From the NCBI RefSeq assembly GCF_014648475.1, contig NZ_BMRE01000001.1:682001-746000 (forward strand): a stretch of 64,000 nucleotides of DNA, given 5' to 3'. This document shows, piece by piece, positions 1 through 8,699 of the stretch. The stretch comes from Lentzea flava. GTDB lineage: Bacteria; Actinomycetota; Actinomycetes; Mycobacteriales; Pseudonocardiaceae. How positions within the stretch are numbered: position 1 is the first letter of the stretch; every line of letters starts with the position of its first letter. Position numbers and translations under genes: made by a program. The notes under the pieces are model-generated. The model had not been told where the DNA came from. It saw nothing but the letters and a program-made list of their open reading frames with translations, and ran no database searches.

Positions 1-779
1 GGATCGGGTTCGTCGGCGAACGTGTCGCCGGTCTCGCCGTGCCACAGCACCTGGTGCGGGCCGCGGCGCGGGCCCCAGAGACGGGGCGGGACCGGGCCGA
101 ACAGCAACACCGACGGTGTGCCGTAGGCGGTGGCGACGTGAGCCACGCCGGTGTCGCCGCAGATCACCAGGCGGGCGGTGCCGACCAGGTCCATGAGCTC
201 GGCGAGAGTGCCGGAGAACGGCTCGGGGCCGACCCAGCGGGCCAGGTCCCGCTCCCCCGGCCCGGCGGTGACGACCACCTCGGACTCCAGTGCCCGCGCG
301 ACGGCCGCGTACCTCTCCACCGGCCAGCGCCTGGCTCCGGTGCTCGCACCGGGATGGATCACGACCGGACCGGTCCGGTCGCCGACGGGCTGCAGCCGGA
401 AGTCGTCCGGATCGCACCGGATCCCGTTGCGCTGCAGCAGATCGCACCACCGCAGCACCTCGTGCCTGCCGACCGGCCAGTCCCAGCCCTCGTAGGTGAT
501 CAGCTCGCGCGGCCTCGTCGCGAGCAGCCTCTCGACGCTCTGCGGTCCCCTGCCGTGCAGGTTCACCGCGAGGTCCGGCCGCTCGAACGCGATCGGCGCC
601 AGCTCCTGCGTCGGCAGCAGCCGGTCCACCGCCTCGATCCGGTCCACCGCGTCGCGCAACCACTCCGGCGCCGCCAGCGTGATCTCCGCGCGCGGGAACG
701 CCGCCCGCAACCCGCGCAGCGCGGGCACGGCGGTCAGCAGATCACCCAGGCCGAGGGCCCTGAGCACGAGAATTCTCAT
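1..779 (-). CDS. Glycosyltransferase family 9 (heptosyltransferase-like), 3' end outside window
   Basis: Only the first 259 codons are present; the gene runs off the left edge. Reading the minus strand from the ATG at 779 gives an N-terminal LGLGDLLTAVPAL segment and, near residues 205-225, GDTGVAHVATAYGTPSV followed by LFGP. Both are hallmarks of GT9 (ADP-heptose:LPS heptosyltransferase fold, GT-B). GT9 enzymes move a sugar, classically a heptose, from a nucleotide donor. An actinomycete has no LPS, so the acceptor here is unknown, perhaps a surface glycan or secreted glycoconjugate. The ATG overlaps the stop of the upstream GT2 gene (ATGA), so it is the last visible gene of a coupled five-gene operon. 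Family is sure, substrate is not. Confidence 0.88.
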   Translation of the reverse strand, partial: MRILVLRALGLGDLLTAVPALRGLRAAFPRAEITLAAPEWLRDAVDRIEAVDRLLPTQELAPIAFERPDLAVNLHGRGPQSVERLLATRPRELITYEGWDWPVGRHEVLRWCDLLQRNGIRCDPDDFRLQPVGDRTGPVVIHPGASTGARRWPVERYAAVARALESEVVVTAGPGERDLARWVGPEPFSGTLAELMDLVGTARLVICGDTGVAHVATAYGTPSVLLFGPVPPRLWGPRRGPHQVLWHGETGDTFADEPD

Positions 780-1675
780 GACCGCACCCGCCGATACCGC
801 AGCTCGCCCCTCAGCCGGTGCACACAGGCGGCGGGCGGGATCAGGGCACTGGTCACCACCATCCGCACCACCTCGTCCGGTGTCCGCGGCCCTGGCGCGA
901 TCCGCTCGGCCGCGAACCACCCGGTCAGCGCGGCCCACGCCGCGCTGAGCCCCACGGCCGCGCGCCGCCACCCCAGGAGTCCACAAAGGACAGCGCAGAG
1001 GCCCGCCGCCGTGGTCACCACGTGAGTCCGGAGCCGTCCTCGCTGACCGCCGATCCGCGAGCGCCAGCGCGATCCGACCAGCCGCCGCATCAACGCGTCG
1101 TCGGCGTTCCCGCGCTGCTGGTCCACACTCGTCATGAACGTCGCGGGCTTCACCGGGTGTGTCGTGACCCGTGCGCCGCGCACGATCCGGTAACCGAGTT
1201 CCTGCACGCGCAACGCCAGCTCGGCGTCCTCGCGGTAAGCCCGCCGGAACCGCTCGTCGAAGCCGCCCGCCCGCGCCAGCGCCTCCCTGCGGTACGCCAT
1301 GTCGGCGGTGATCCAGCGGGCCGTGGCGAGACCTGCCGTGCCGCGTTCGGCGTCGGTCGGGCGGCGATCAGCCGGCAGCGGCACGACGATCCTGGCCTGG
1401 CTCGCGCCCACGTCGTCGGGCAGATCGGCCAGGTCCGCGTGCAGCCGGGCCTTCCAGTCGGGCGGGATCACCACGTCGTCGTCGAGGAACGCCACCCAGT
1501 CGCCGCGTGCCTCGCGCCAGCCGGTGTTGCGGGCGGCGGCGGGGCCGAGGCCGGTCTCGCGGTCGTCCACCACGATGATCTCGCACGGTTCCGGTCCGTC
1601 GCCGGAAACCAGCGCGTCCAGCAGGACGTCCAGGTTCGGGCGGCCGACGGTCGGGATCACGACGGAATAGCTCAT
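776..1675 (-). CDS. Glycosyltransferase family 2, membrane-anchored
   Basis: 299 residues. The N terminus SYSVVIPTVGRPNL is the start of the GT-A nucleotide-binding fold; the metal-binding acidic motif FLDDDV lies at residues 63-68, and the catalytic ED pair is in YREDAELALRV near 149-151. Two hydrophobic stretches (about 218-255) near the C terminus suggest membrane attachment with the catalytic domain in the cytoplasm. I chose the ATG at 1675 because it begins just before the conserved fold and overlaps the preceding carbamoyltransferase stop as ATGA; an in-frame ATG 57 bases upstream would add an arginine-rich tail within that gene. Probably transfers a sugar in the same pathway as the GT9 enzyme; donor and acceptor unknown. 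Confidence 0.88.
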   Translation of the reverse strand: MSYSVVIPTVGRPNLDVLLDALVSGDGPEPCEIIVVDDRETGLGPAAARNTGWREARGDWVAFLDDDVVIPPDWKARLHADLADLPDDVGASQARIVVPLPADRRPTDAERGTAGLATARWITADMAYRREALARAGGFDERFRRAYREDAELALRVQELGYRIVRGARVTTHPVKPATFMTSVDQQRGNADDALMRRLVGSRWRSRIGGQRGRLRTHVVTTAAGLCAVLCGLLGWRRAAVGLSAAWAALTGWFAAERIAPGPRTPDEVVRMVVTSALIPPAACVHRLRGELRYRRVRS

Positions 1676-3267
1676 CGGCGCACCACGTACGGGCCGATGG
1701 CGAGCAGGTCGATCGGGGACGAGCCGAAGCACTCCAGCGCGTCGCGCGGGCTGTCGACCATCGGACGGCCCGCGGTGTTCAGGCTCGTGTTCACGACGAC
1801 GGGGACACCGGTCCGCGCCTCGAACTCGCGCAGCATGCGTTCGAGCAGCGGGTCGCCGGCCACCGTCTGGGCCCGCGCGGTGCCGTCGACGTGCACGACC
1901 GCCGGGATCCGCTCAGTCCACTCCGGACGGACGTCGTGCACGAAGAGCATGTAGGGGCTGGGAATCGGGCCGCGCGAGAAGATGGCCGCGGCCCTCTCGG
2001 CCAGCACCATCGGGGCCACCGGGCGGAACTGTTCGCGGCCCTTCACGTCGTTCAGCCGGGTCAGGTTCTCGGCGAAGCACGGGTTCGCGAACAACGAGCG
2101 GCGCCCCAGCGCCCGCGGGCCGTACTCGCTGCGGCCCTGGAACCACGCCACGATCCTGTTCGCGGCGAGCGCCTCGGCCACCTCCACCGCGACGTCCGCC
2201 GGCTTCTCGAACGGCACGGCGGCGGTCCGCAGCACCGATTCGATCTCCTCGTCGGAGAATCCCCGGCCGAGATCGGCGCCCGGCATCGCCTCGACCCGGT
2301 CGGAGGAGATGGCCAGCGCCGCGCCGAGAGCCGTTCCGGCGTCACCGGCGGCGGGCTGGACCCACACCTCGTCGAACGGTCCCTCCGCGAAGATCCGCGT
2401 GTTGGCGACGCAGTTCAGCGCCACGCCGCCGGCCATCGTCAGCCGCTGTTCCCCTGTGCGGTCGTGCAGCCACCGCACCAGCTCCAGCAGCACTTCCTCC
2501 AGCCGCACCTGCACGCTCGCGGCCAGTTCGGCGTGCTCCTGCGTCAGCTCGTCGTCCTTCTTGCGCTGCTTCGCCAGGGAGTTCCAGTCCAGCGGCCGGA
2601 TCTCGAAGCCGCCGTCGTGCACCAGCACATGTTCCCGCATCAGGTCGAGGTGCACCGGCTTCGCGTGCGACGCCAGCGCCATGACCTTGTACTCGTCGCT
2701 GGATCGCAGGAAGCCCAGGTGCTCGGTCAGTTCCTCGTACATCAGCCCGAGCGAGTGCGGCAGCCGTTGCGACGCGAAGGTCGTCAGCTCCTGGTCGACG
2801 TACCGCCCGGCGAGGTGGGAGCCGCACTCGCCGCGTCCGTCCGAGACGAGCACCGCGCAGTTCCCGCCGAACGGCGCGGCAAGCCCGGTGGACGCGGCGT
2901 GCGCGACGTGGTGCGGCACGAACCGCACGATCTCGGGATCCAGACCCGGCAACGACGTCGCCAGGAACTGCGGCGCCTTGCGGGCGTACGTCGTCCGCAG
3001 GTCCTCCCACGGCGCGTACTCCGCGTCCACCAGGGACGGATCGTAGGAATACGCCACCGCGTCGAGGTCGGACGCGCTCAGCCCGGCCTGCTCCAGGCAC
3101 CAGCGCGCGGACAGCTCCGGCTGTTCCCACGCCGAGAACGGCACGGGGCGTTTGCCGTGCTTGCGGCGGGAGAACCGTTCCTCCTCCGCCGCCGCGACGA
3201 TCTTGCCGTCGACCACCACCGCCGCAGCGGGGTCGTGGAACACCGCGTTGATCCCGAGAACTCGCAT
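1672..3267 (-). CDS. NodU/CmcH/TobZ-family O-carbamoyltransferase
   Basis: 531 residues, normal for the family. These enzymes use carbamoyl phosphate and ATP to make carbamoyl-adenylate, then pass the carbamoyl group to a sugar or antibiotic hydroxyl. The N-terminal Kae1-like domain shows GINAVFHDPAAA (1-16), EEERFSRRKHGKR (28-40) and the metal-binding histidines in PHHVAHA (118-124). The C-terminal YrdC-like domain has GRSEYGPRALG (378-388), FRPVAPM and NTSLN (493-497). It lies 9 bases after the epimerase and overlaps the GT2 start. In this setting it likely carbamoylates a sugar built or transferred by its neighbours. Family is very sure; the carbamoylated substrate is inferred. Confidence 0.95.
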   Translation of the reverse strand: MRVLGINAVFHDPAAAVVVDGKIVAAAEEERFSRRKHGKRPVPFSAWEQPELSARWCLEQAGLSASDLDAVAYSYDPSLVDAEYAPWEDLRTTYARKAPQFLATSLPGLDPEIVRFVPHHVAHAASTGLAAPFGGNCAVLVSDGRGECGSHLAGRYVDQELTTFASQRLPHSLGLMYEELTEHLGFLRSSDEYKVMALASHAKPVHLDLMREHVLVHDGGFEIRPLDWNSLAKQRKKDDELTQEHAELAASVQVRLEEVLLELVRWLHDRTGEQRLTMAGGVALNCVANTRIFAEGPFDEVWVQPAAGDAGTALGAALAISSDRVEAMPGADLGRGFSDEEIESVLRTAAVPFEKPADVAVEVAEALAANRIVAWFQGRSEYGPRALGRRSLFANPCFAENLTRLNDVKGREQFRPVAPMVLAERAAAIFSRGPIPSPYMLFVHDVRPEWTERIPAVVHVDGTARAQTVAGDPLLERMLREFEARTGVPVVVNTSLNTAGRPMVDSPRDALECFGSSPIDLLAIGPYVVRR

Positions 3268-3276
3268 GAACTGCGG

Positions 3277-4194
3277 CTACCCGGCGAACTCCCGGGCAAA
3301 CGAGCGAAGTCCTTCCTCCAGCGGAACGGTCGGCCGCCAGTGCAGAACCTCCTGCGCGAGAGTGATGTCCGGCCGGCGTCGCCGCGGGTCGTCGGTCATC
3401 GACTCGACGTGCCGCACCACCGACGAACTTCCGGTGACCTCGATCGTCTTGCGGGCGACGTCCAGCACCGTGACCTCGGCGGGGTTGCCGAGGTTGATCG
3501 GGCCGGGATGATCGCTGCGCGCCATCGCGAGCAGCCCGCGCACGAGATCGTCCACATAGCACAGCGACCGGGTCTGCAGCCCGTCGCCGTGCACCGTGAG
3601 CGGCTCACCGGCGAGGGCCTGTCTCAGGAACGTCGGGATCATCCTGCCGTCGTTCGCCCTCATCCTGGGCCCGTAGGTGTTGAAGATCCGCACGATCCCG
3701 GCGTCGACACCGTGTTCGGCCCGGAACGCCACCGTCATCGCCTCACCGAACCGCTTGGCCTCGTCGTAGACGCTGCGCGGCCCGATCGGGTTCACGTGCC
3801 CCCAGTAGGACTCCCGCTGCGGATGCTCCTCCGGGTCCCCGTACACCTCGCTGGTGGACGCGACGACCACGCGAGCACCCTTGCGGCGGGCCAGCTCCAG
3901 CGCGTGGTACGTGCCGAAACCACCGGCGCGCAACGTGTCCAACGGCATCCGCAGGTAGTCGGCAGGCGACGCGGGACACGCGAGGTGCAGGACGAGGTCG
4001 ACGGGGCCGAGCAGGTCCAGCGGGCGGGACACGTCGGCGGCGACGACTCCCACACCGTCCGGCACGTTCTCCCGCGATCCGGTGCGGAAGTCGTCGACGC
4101 ACACGACCTCCGCGCCCTCCGCCAGCAGCGCCTCGCAGACGTGCGAGCCGAGAAAACCTGCACCGCCCGTGACGACGACCCGCTCAGGCGACAT
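3277..4194 (-). CDS. Extended SDR nucleotide-sugar enzyme, UDP-glucuronate decarboxylase (UXS)-like
   Basis: 305 residues. The NAD-binding glycine motif GGAGFLG is at 10-16 and D35 ends the second strand. The catalytic region has STSEVYGD (113-120) and YDEAK with Y143 and K147. HLACPASPADY (70-80), YWGHVNPIG (130-138) and RIFNTYGPRM closely follow UDP-xylose synthases, which oxidise and decarboxylate UDP-glucuronate to UDP-xylose. A plain 4-epimerase or dehydratase remains possible because many actinobacterial relatives are untested. The start overlaps the stop of the upstream dehydrogenase by 11 bases, showing translational coupling. Probably supplies a nucleotide sugar to the glycosyltransferases downstream. 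Confidence 0.85.
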   Translation of the reverse strand: MSPERVVVTGGAGFLGSHVCEALLAEGAEVVCVDDFRTGSRENVPDGVGVVAADVSRPLDLLGPVDLVLHLACPASPADYLRMPLDTLRAGGFGTYHALELARRKGARVVVASTSEVYGDPEEHPQRESYWGHVNPIGPRSVYDEAKRFGEAMTVAFRAEHGVDAGIVRIFNTYGPRMRANDGRMIPTFLRQALAGEPLTVHGDGLQTRSLCYVDDLVRGLLAMARSDHPGPINLGNPAEVTVLDVARKTIEVTGSSSVVRHVESMTDDPRRRRPDITLAQEVLHWRPTVPLEEGLRSFAREFAG

Positions 4195-5317
4195 CGAGCA
4201 CCGTCTTCAGCCAGCCGTCCTCGCGCAGGTCGAAGGACCGGTAGGCGTCGATCGCGGAGGTGGGCTTCTCGTGCCTGGTGATGAACGCGGTCGGGTCCAC
4301 CGATCCGGTCTGCACCATCGTCAGCAGGCGCGGCAGGTACCGGCGGTGGTTGCAGTTGCCCATCCGCATCGTGAGGTTCTTGTTCATCGCCTGGCCGATC
4401 GGGAAGTCGTCGAACCCCGGCGGGTAGACGCCGATGATCCCGATGGAACCGGCCTTGGCGACCAGCTCGACCGCCCAGTCCAGCGCCAGTCGCGGCGCGT
4501 CACCCGGCTTCCACTGCTCGTCCGTGCGCCGCCCCGGCTCCTCCGCGTCGACCCCGACCGCCTCGATCACGCGATCCGGTCCGATCCCGCCGGTCAGGTC
4601 CCGCACGACCTCGACGGGATCCTCCTCGTTGAAGTTCACGGTCTCGGCGTTCTGGCCGCGCGCCAGGTCCAGCCGCGACGCGATCCCGTCGACGACGATC
4701 ACCCGTCCGGCGCCCTGCCGCTTCGCCGACGCGATCGCGAACTGCCCGACCACGCCCGCGCCCAGCACGAGCACGGTGTCACCGGAGCCGACCTCGGCGA
4801 GGCGTGCGCCGAACCACGCCGTCGGGAAGATGTCGGACAGCAGGATCGCCTGGTCGTCGGTCACCCCGTCCGGCACCCGCACCAGCGTCGTCATCGCGTG
4901 CGGGATCCGGGCGCGCTCGGCCTGCAGGCCGTTGACCGGCCCCGTCGCCTTGGGCCCGCCGAAGAAGCACGTGCCGGCGGAGGGTCCGTTCGGGTTCGCG
5001 GTGTCGCACTGGGCGAAGTACCCGGCACGGCAGTAGGAGCACGTACCGCAGCCGATCGTCGACGTCACCACCACGCGGTCGCCCGGCGTGAACCCGCGCA
5101 CGGCGCTGCCGACCTCCTCGACGACGCCGACGGCCTCGTGCCCGAGAACCGTGCCCTCGACCATGTCCGGCATGGTGCCGCGCACCATGTGCAGGTCGGT
5201 GCCGCAGATCGCGCTGCGGGTGATCCTGATGATCGCGTCGGTCGGCTCCTCGACGCGCGGATCGGCCACCTCGTCCAGCCTGATGTCGCCCACGCCGTGC
5301 CACACGACAGCCTTCAC
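4184..5317 (-). CDS. Zinc-dependent medium-chain dehydrogenase (formaldehyde dehydrogenase-like)
   Basis: 377 residues from a GTG at 5317, preceded by a GGAGGAG ribosome site about 8 bases away. The open frame extends far upstream on this strand, but that part lies across the cation-efflux gene and is not coding. Catalytic zinc ligands are Cys38 and His60-Glu61; four cysteines at 90, 93, 96 and 104 form the structural zinc lobe. The NAD site is VLGAGVVG near 190. The C-terminal region (FPIGQAMNKNLTMR) matches the glutathione-independent formaldehyde dehydrogenase/threonine dehydrogenase group. It is first in the sugar operon, so the real substrate may be a sugar alcohol or nucleotide sugar. 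Confidence 0.88.
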   Translation of the reverse strand: MKAVVWHGVGDIRLDEVADPRVEEPTDAIIRITRSAICGTDLHMVRGTMPDMVEGTVLGHEAVGVVEEVGSAVRGFTPGDRVVVTSTIGCGTCSYCRAGYFAQCDTANPNGPSAGTCFFGGPKATGPVNGLQAERARIPHAMTTLVRVPDGVTDDQAILLSDIFPTAWFGARLAEVGSGDTVLVLGAGVVGQFAIASAKRQGAGRVIVVDGIASRLDLARGQNAETVNFNEEDPVEVVRDLTGGIGPDRVIEAVGVDAEEPGRRTDEQWKPGDAPRLALDWAVELVAKAGSIGIIGVYPPGFDDFPIGQAMNKNLTMRMGNCNHRRYLPRLLTMVQTGSVDPTAFITRHEKPTSAIDAYRSFDLREDGWLKTVLDVA

Positions 5318-5407
5318 TTCGCTTCTCCTCCCGTTTGTCGGCTGGTTCCCCCAGATCGGCGGCGCAAACACGTGTCGCCGTGGCCGTCGACGGGTAGCCG
5401 GGGGCAC

Positions 5408-6382
5408 ATGGCCGGATCCGACCGCAGCAGGTTCACCGTCCTGCTCGCCCTGCTGGCGAACGCCGGTGTCGCGATGCTGAAACTCGTCGCCGGGCTGCTG
5501 TCCGGCTCCGGTGCGCTGCTCTCGGAGGCCGCGCACTCCGCCGGTGACACGTCGACCCAGATCCTGTTGCTGACGGCGGTCAGGAGATCGGAACGGCCCG
5601 CCGACCAGCGCCACCCGTTCGGGTACGGCAAGGAGCGGTATTTCTGGTCGTTGCTGGCCGCGTTCGGGATTCTCGTCTCCGGCGCGGTGTTCTCGCTCTA
5701 CGAAGGCGTGCACACGATCATTTCGCCGCACGAGCAGAGCGCCTACGTGTGGGTGAACTACGTCGTGCTCGCCATCGCGTTCGTCATGGAAGGCACCTCG
5801 CTGGTGCAGGCGACGCGGCAGGTCCGCGACGAAGCCGAGGAACACGAGCACTCGATGGCCGCGCACCTGCGCGGCACCGACGATCCGGCGCCGCGGGCCG
5901 TGTTCACCGAGGACCTCGCGGCGGTGATCGGCATCGTGCTCGCGGCGGCCGGTGTCGGACTGCACCAGCTGACCGGGTCGGCGGTGTGGGACGGGATCGC
6001 GTCGATCCTGATCGGTGTGCTGCTGGCCGTGGTGGCGGTGCTGCTCGGCCGGGTCTGCAAGGGTCTGCTGATCGGCCGCCAGGCTGATCCGCGACTCGTG
6101 CGGGCCGTCTGGGAGCACGTCGAACGGCAGCCGGAGGTCGACGATCTGGTCGACGTCCAGACAATGCTCACCGGAACGGACAAAGTACTCGTATGTGCAC
6201 GAGTCGACTTCATCGACAACTATTCCGCCGGTGACGTGGAACAGGCCTGCATTCGCATCGACAACGAACTGCGCGAGCTCTTCCACGACGTCGACGAGGT
6301 GTTCATCCAGCCGGTACCCAGGACGAACGCCGATTTGCGGCAACGCGTTCTGCAACGCTACGGCAGGGTGCTGACCGACTGA
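5408..6382 (+). CDS. Cation diffusion facilitator (CDF) family metal efflux protein
   Basis: 324 residues with about six membrane helices in the first 215 and a cytoplasmic C-terminal domain. TM2 carries SEAAHSAGDTSTQ, whose His43 and Asp47 form the HxxxD metal site typical of CDF proteins. RHPFGYGKERYFW (69-80) and TEDLAAVIGIVLAAAG are further family signatures. The protein should exchange a divalent metal such as zinc, iron or manganese for protons. I chose the ATG at 5408 because it is the first start in front of the family N terminus; the frame is open much further upstream only as an artefact of the opposite operon. It diverges from the dehydrogenase at 5317, leaving a 90-base gap with no clear operator. 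Confidence 0.9.
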   Translation: MAGSDRSRFTVLLALLANAGVAMLKLVAGLLSGSGALLSEAAHSAGDTSTQILLLTAVRRSERPADQRHPFGYGKERYFWSLLAAFGILVSGAVFSLYEGVHTIISPHEQSAYVWVNYVVLAIAFVMEGTSLVQATRQVRDEAEEHEHSMAAHLRGTDDPAPRAVFTEDLAAVIGIVLAAAGVGLHQLTGSAVWDGIASILIGVLLAVVAVLLGRVCKGLLIGRQADPRLVRAVWEHVERQPEVDDLVDVQTMLTGTDKVLVCARVDFIDNYSAGDVEQACIRIDNELRELFHDVDEVFIQPVPRTNADLRQRVLQRYGRVLTD

Positions 6383-6416
6383 GTTTCATTCCAGGAACGC
6401 CGGGTATTGCTCGTTC

Positions 6417-8699
6417 GTGGATCGCATCGCCGATGTATGGGGACCACGCACTCCGCACGGACGAGAGACCGACTGGCCGGTCCGGGTCGACCAGCAGCTC
6501 GCGGACGGGATCGGTGAGTCCGATGTGGACCGTTGGGTCCAGTCGGCGTGCGTGTTGTGCAGCAACGGGTGCGGCTGCGACATCGCGGTCAAGGACGGCC
6601 GCATGGTGGGTGTTCGCGGACGTGCGGCAGACATCGTCAACCACGGCAGGCTCGGCCCGAAGGGGCTTTTCGGCTCGTGGCAGGCACATCGCACGGACCG
6701 CCTCACCAAGCCGTTGATCCGCCGCCACGGCGTGCTGGTCGAAACCGACTGGGACACCGCCATGAACGAGGTGGTGCACCGGTCGCAGGAGCTGCTGGCC
6801 GAGTCCGGCCCGTCGTCGCACGGCTTCTACACGAGCGGGCAGCTGTTCCTGGAGGAGTACTACACCCTCGGCGTCATCGGCAAAACGGGCATCGGCACAC
6901 CCCACATGGACGGCAACACCAGGCTGTGCACGGCAACGGCGGCAGCGGCGTTGAAGGAGTCGTTCGGCTCTGACGGCCAGCCCGCCTGCCACGCCGACAT
7001 CGACCTGTGCGACGCGCTCTTCCTGTTCGGGCACAACATGGCCGCGACGCAGACCGTGATGTGGGCGCGTGTGCTCGACCGTCTCGCCGGACCGGAGCGC
7101 CCTCGGGTCGTCGTCGTGGATCCGCGCCGGACGCCGGTCGCCGAGTCCGCCGACGTGCACCTGGCGCCGTTGCCCGGCACGAACCAGGCGTTGCTGAACG
7201 GCCTGCTGCGCGCGGTGATCGAGCACGGCTGGATCGACCACGACTACATCGCCCGGCACACCCTCGGGTTCGAGGAGCTGAAGTCCACCGTCGAGCCCTA
7301 CACGCCCGAGCACGTGGCCGAGATCTGCCGCATCTCCCCCGTCGACCTGCTGCACGCCGCCGAGATCTTCGGCACCTCGCGGCGGGTGCTCTCGACCGTG
7401 CTGCAGGGCTTCTACCAGTCGCACCAGGCGACCGCCGCGTCGTGCCAGGTCAACAACCTGCACCTGATCCGCGGCATGATCGGCAAGCCGGGCGGGGGCG
7501 TGCTGCAGATGAACGGCCAGCCCACGGCGCAGAACACCCGCGAGACCGGCGCTGACGGCGACCTGCCCGGTTTCCGCAACTGGGACAACGAGGAGCACGT
7601 CCGGGAGCTCGCGCGGCTGTGGAACGTCGACCCGCTGACGATCCCGCACTGGGCGCCGCCGACGCACGCGATGCAGATCTGGCGGTACGCCGAGCAGGGC
7701 TCCATCAGGTTCCTGTGGATCTCCGCGACCAACCCCGCCGTCTCGCTGCCGGAACTCGCACGCATCCGGGACATCCTGCGCAAGGAGGACCTGTTCGTGG
7801 TGGTGCAGGACGGGTTCCCCACCGAGACGACCGAGCTCGCCGACGTGGTGCTGCCCGCCGCGCTGTGGGGCGAGAAGCAGGGCACGTTCACGAACCTCTC
7901 GCGCGTCGTGCACCTGTCCGAGCAGGCCGTGGAGCCGCCCGGCGAGGCACGCAGCGACCTGGACATCTTCCTGGACTACGCCTCCCGCATGGGTTTCCGC
8001 GACCGCGACGGCGACCCGTTGATCAAGTGGAAGGACGCCGAGGGCGCGTTCGACGCCTGGCGGGAGTGCAGCCGCGGCCGTCCGTGCGACTACACCGAGC
8101 TGACCTACGAGAAGTTGCGCGGTGGCAGCGGAATCGCCTGGGGTCCTGAGCGGCTCTACGCCGACGGCCACTTCCCCACGGCCGCCGACTACTGCGAGGA
8201 CTACGGCCACGACTTGCTCACCGGCGCGACGGTGACGCCGACCGAGTACAAGGCGCAGCGGCCGGACGGGCGGGCGTTCCTCAAGGCGGCCGAGTACCTG
8301 CCGCCCCACGAGCAGGCGAACGCCGAGTACCCGTTCCTGTGCACGACCGGACGTTCGGTGTACCACTTCCACACCCGCACGAAGACCGGCCGCTCGCCGG
8401 AACTGCGCCGGGCGGCGCCGGAGCCGTGGGTCGAGATGTCTCCCGAGGACGCGGCAGAGCTCGGCTTCAGCGACGGGGACGTCGTGCTGGTCGAGTCGGA
8501 ACGCGGCAGCGTCGAGGTTCCGGTCCGGATTGGACGGTGCCGGGGCGGCGTGGTGTTCCTGCCGTTCCACTACGGCTACTGGGACGTCGAGCCCGACGGG
8601 CACCAGCGTGCGGCGAACGAGCTGACGCGCACCGAGTGGGACCCGGTGTCGAAGCAGCCGCTGTACAAGATCAGCGCCGTGCGGATCAGGAGGACCTGA
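6417..8699 (+). CDS. Molybdopterin (bis-MGD) oxidoreductase, nitrate reductase/formate dehydrogenase-like, altered Fe-S site
   Basis: 760 residues from GTG 6417. The N terminus has the iron-sulfur segment with Cys45, Cys48 and Cys52, but where family members carry the fourth cysteine (GRLCxKG) this protein reads GRLGPKG with Gly80. Cys54 lies next to the third ligand. The remaining molybdopterin domains are intact, for example PHMDGNTRLC, QVNNLHLIRGMIGKPGGG and the C-terminal dinucleotide-binding domain (EYPFLCTTGRSVYHFHT). It should be a cytoplasmic enzyme, with no twin-arginine signal seen. It overlaps the next gene (TGATG), and an MFS carrier follows. Substrate unknown; assimilatory nitrate reduction is a family-based guess. 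Confidence 0.88.
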   Translation: MDRIADVWGPRTPHGRETDWPVRVDQQLADGIGESDVDRWVQSACVLCSNGCGCDIAVKDGRMVGVRGRAADIVNHGRLGPKGLFGSWQAHRTDRLTKPLIRRHGVLVETDWDTAMNEVVHRSQELLAESGPSSHGFYTSGQLFLEEYYTLGVIGKTGIGTPHMDGNTRLCTATAAAALKESFGSDGQPACHADIDLCDALFLFGHNMAATQTVMWARVLDRLAGPERPRVVVVDPRRTPVAESADVHLAPLPGTNQALLNGLLRAVIEHGWIDHDYIARHTLGFEELKSTVEPYTPEHVAEICRISPVDLLHAAEIFGTSRRVLSTVLQGFYQSHQATAASCQVNNLHLIRGMIGKPGGGVLQMNGQPTAQNTRETGADGDLPGFRNWDNEEHVRELARLWNVDPLTIPHWAPPTHAMQIWRYAEQGSIRFLWISATNPAVSLPELARIRDILRKEDLFVVVQDGFPTETTELADVVLPAALWGEKQGTFTNLSRVVHLSEQAVEPPGEARSDLDIFLDYASRMGFRDRDGDPLIKWKDAEGAFDAWRECSRGRPCDYTELTYEKLRGGSGIAWGPERLYADGHFPTAADYCEDYGHDLLTGATVTPTEYKAQRPDGRAFLKAAEYLPPHEQANAEYPFLCTTGRSVYHFHTRTKTGRSPELRRAAPEPWVEMSPEDAAELGFSDGDVVLVESERGSVEVPVRIGRCRGGVVFLPFHYGYWDVEPDGHQRAANELTRTEWDPVSKQPLYKISAVRIRRT

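Noticed and set aside
1891..4281. A 796-codon open frame on the plus strand
   Set aside because: It lies antisense to the carbamoyltransferase and UXS-like genes, has low-complexity Arg/His/Gly-rich content and no recognisable domain. Long antisense frames are normal at this G+C.
6303..8603. A 766-codon frame on the minus strand
   Set aside because: Antisense to the molybdenum oxidoreductase, no domain, composition typical of the complementary frame in high G+C genes.
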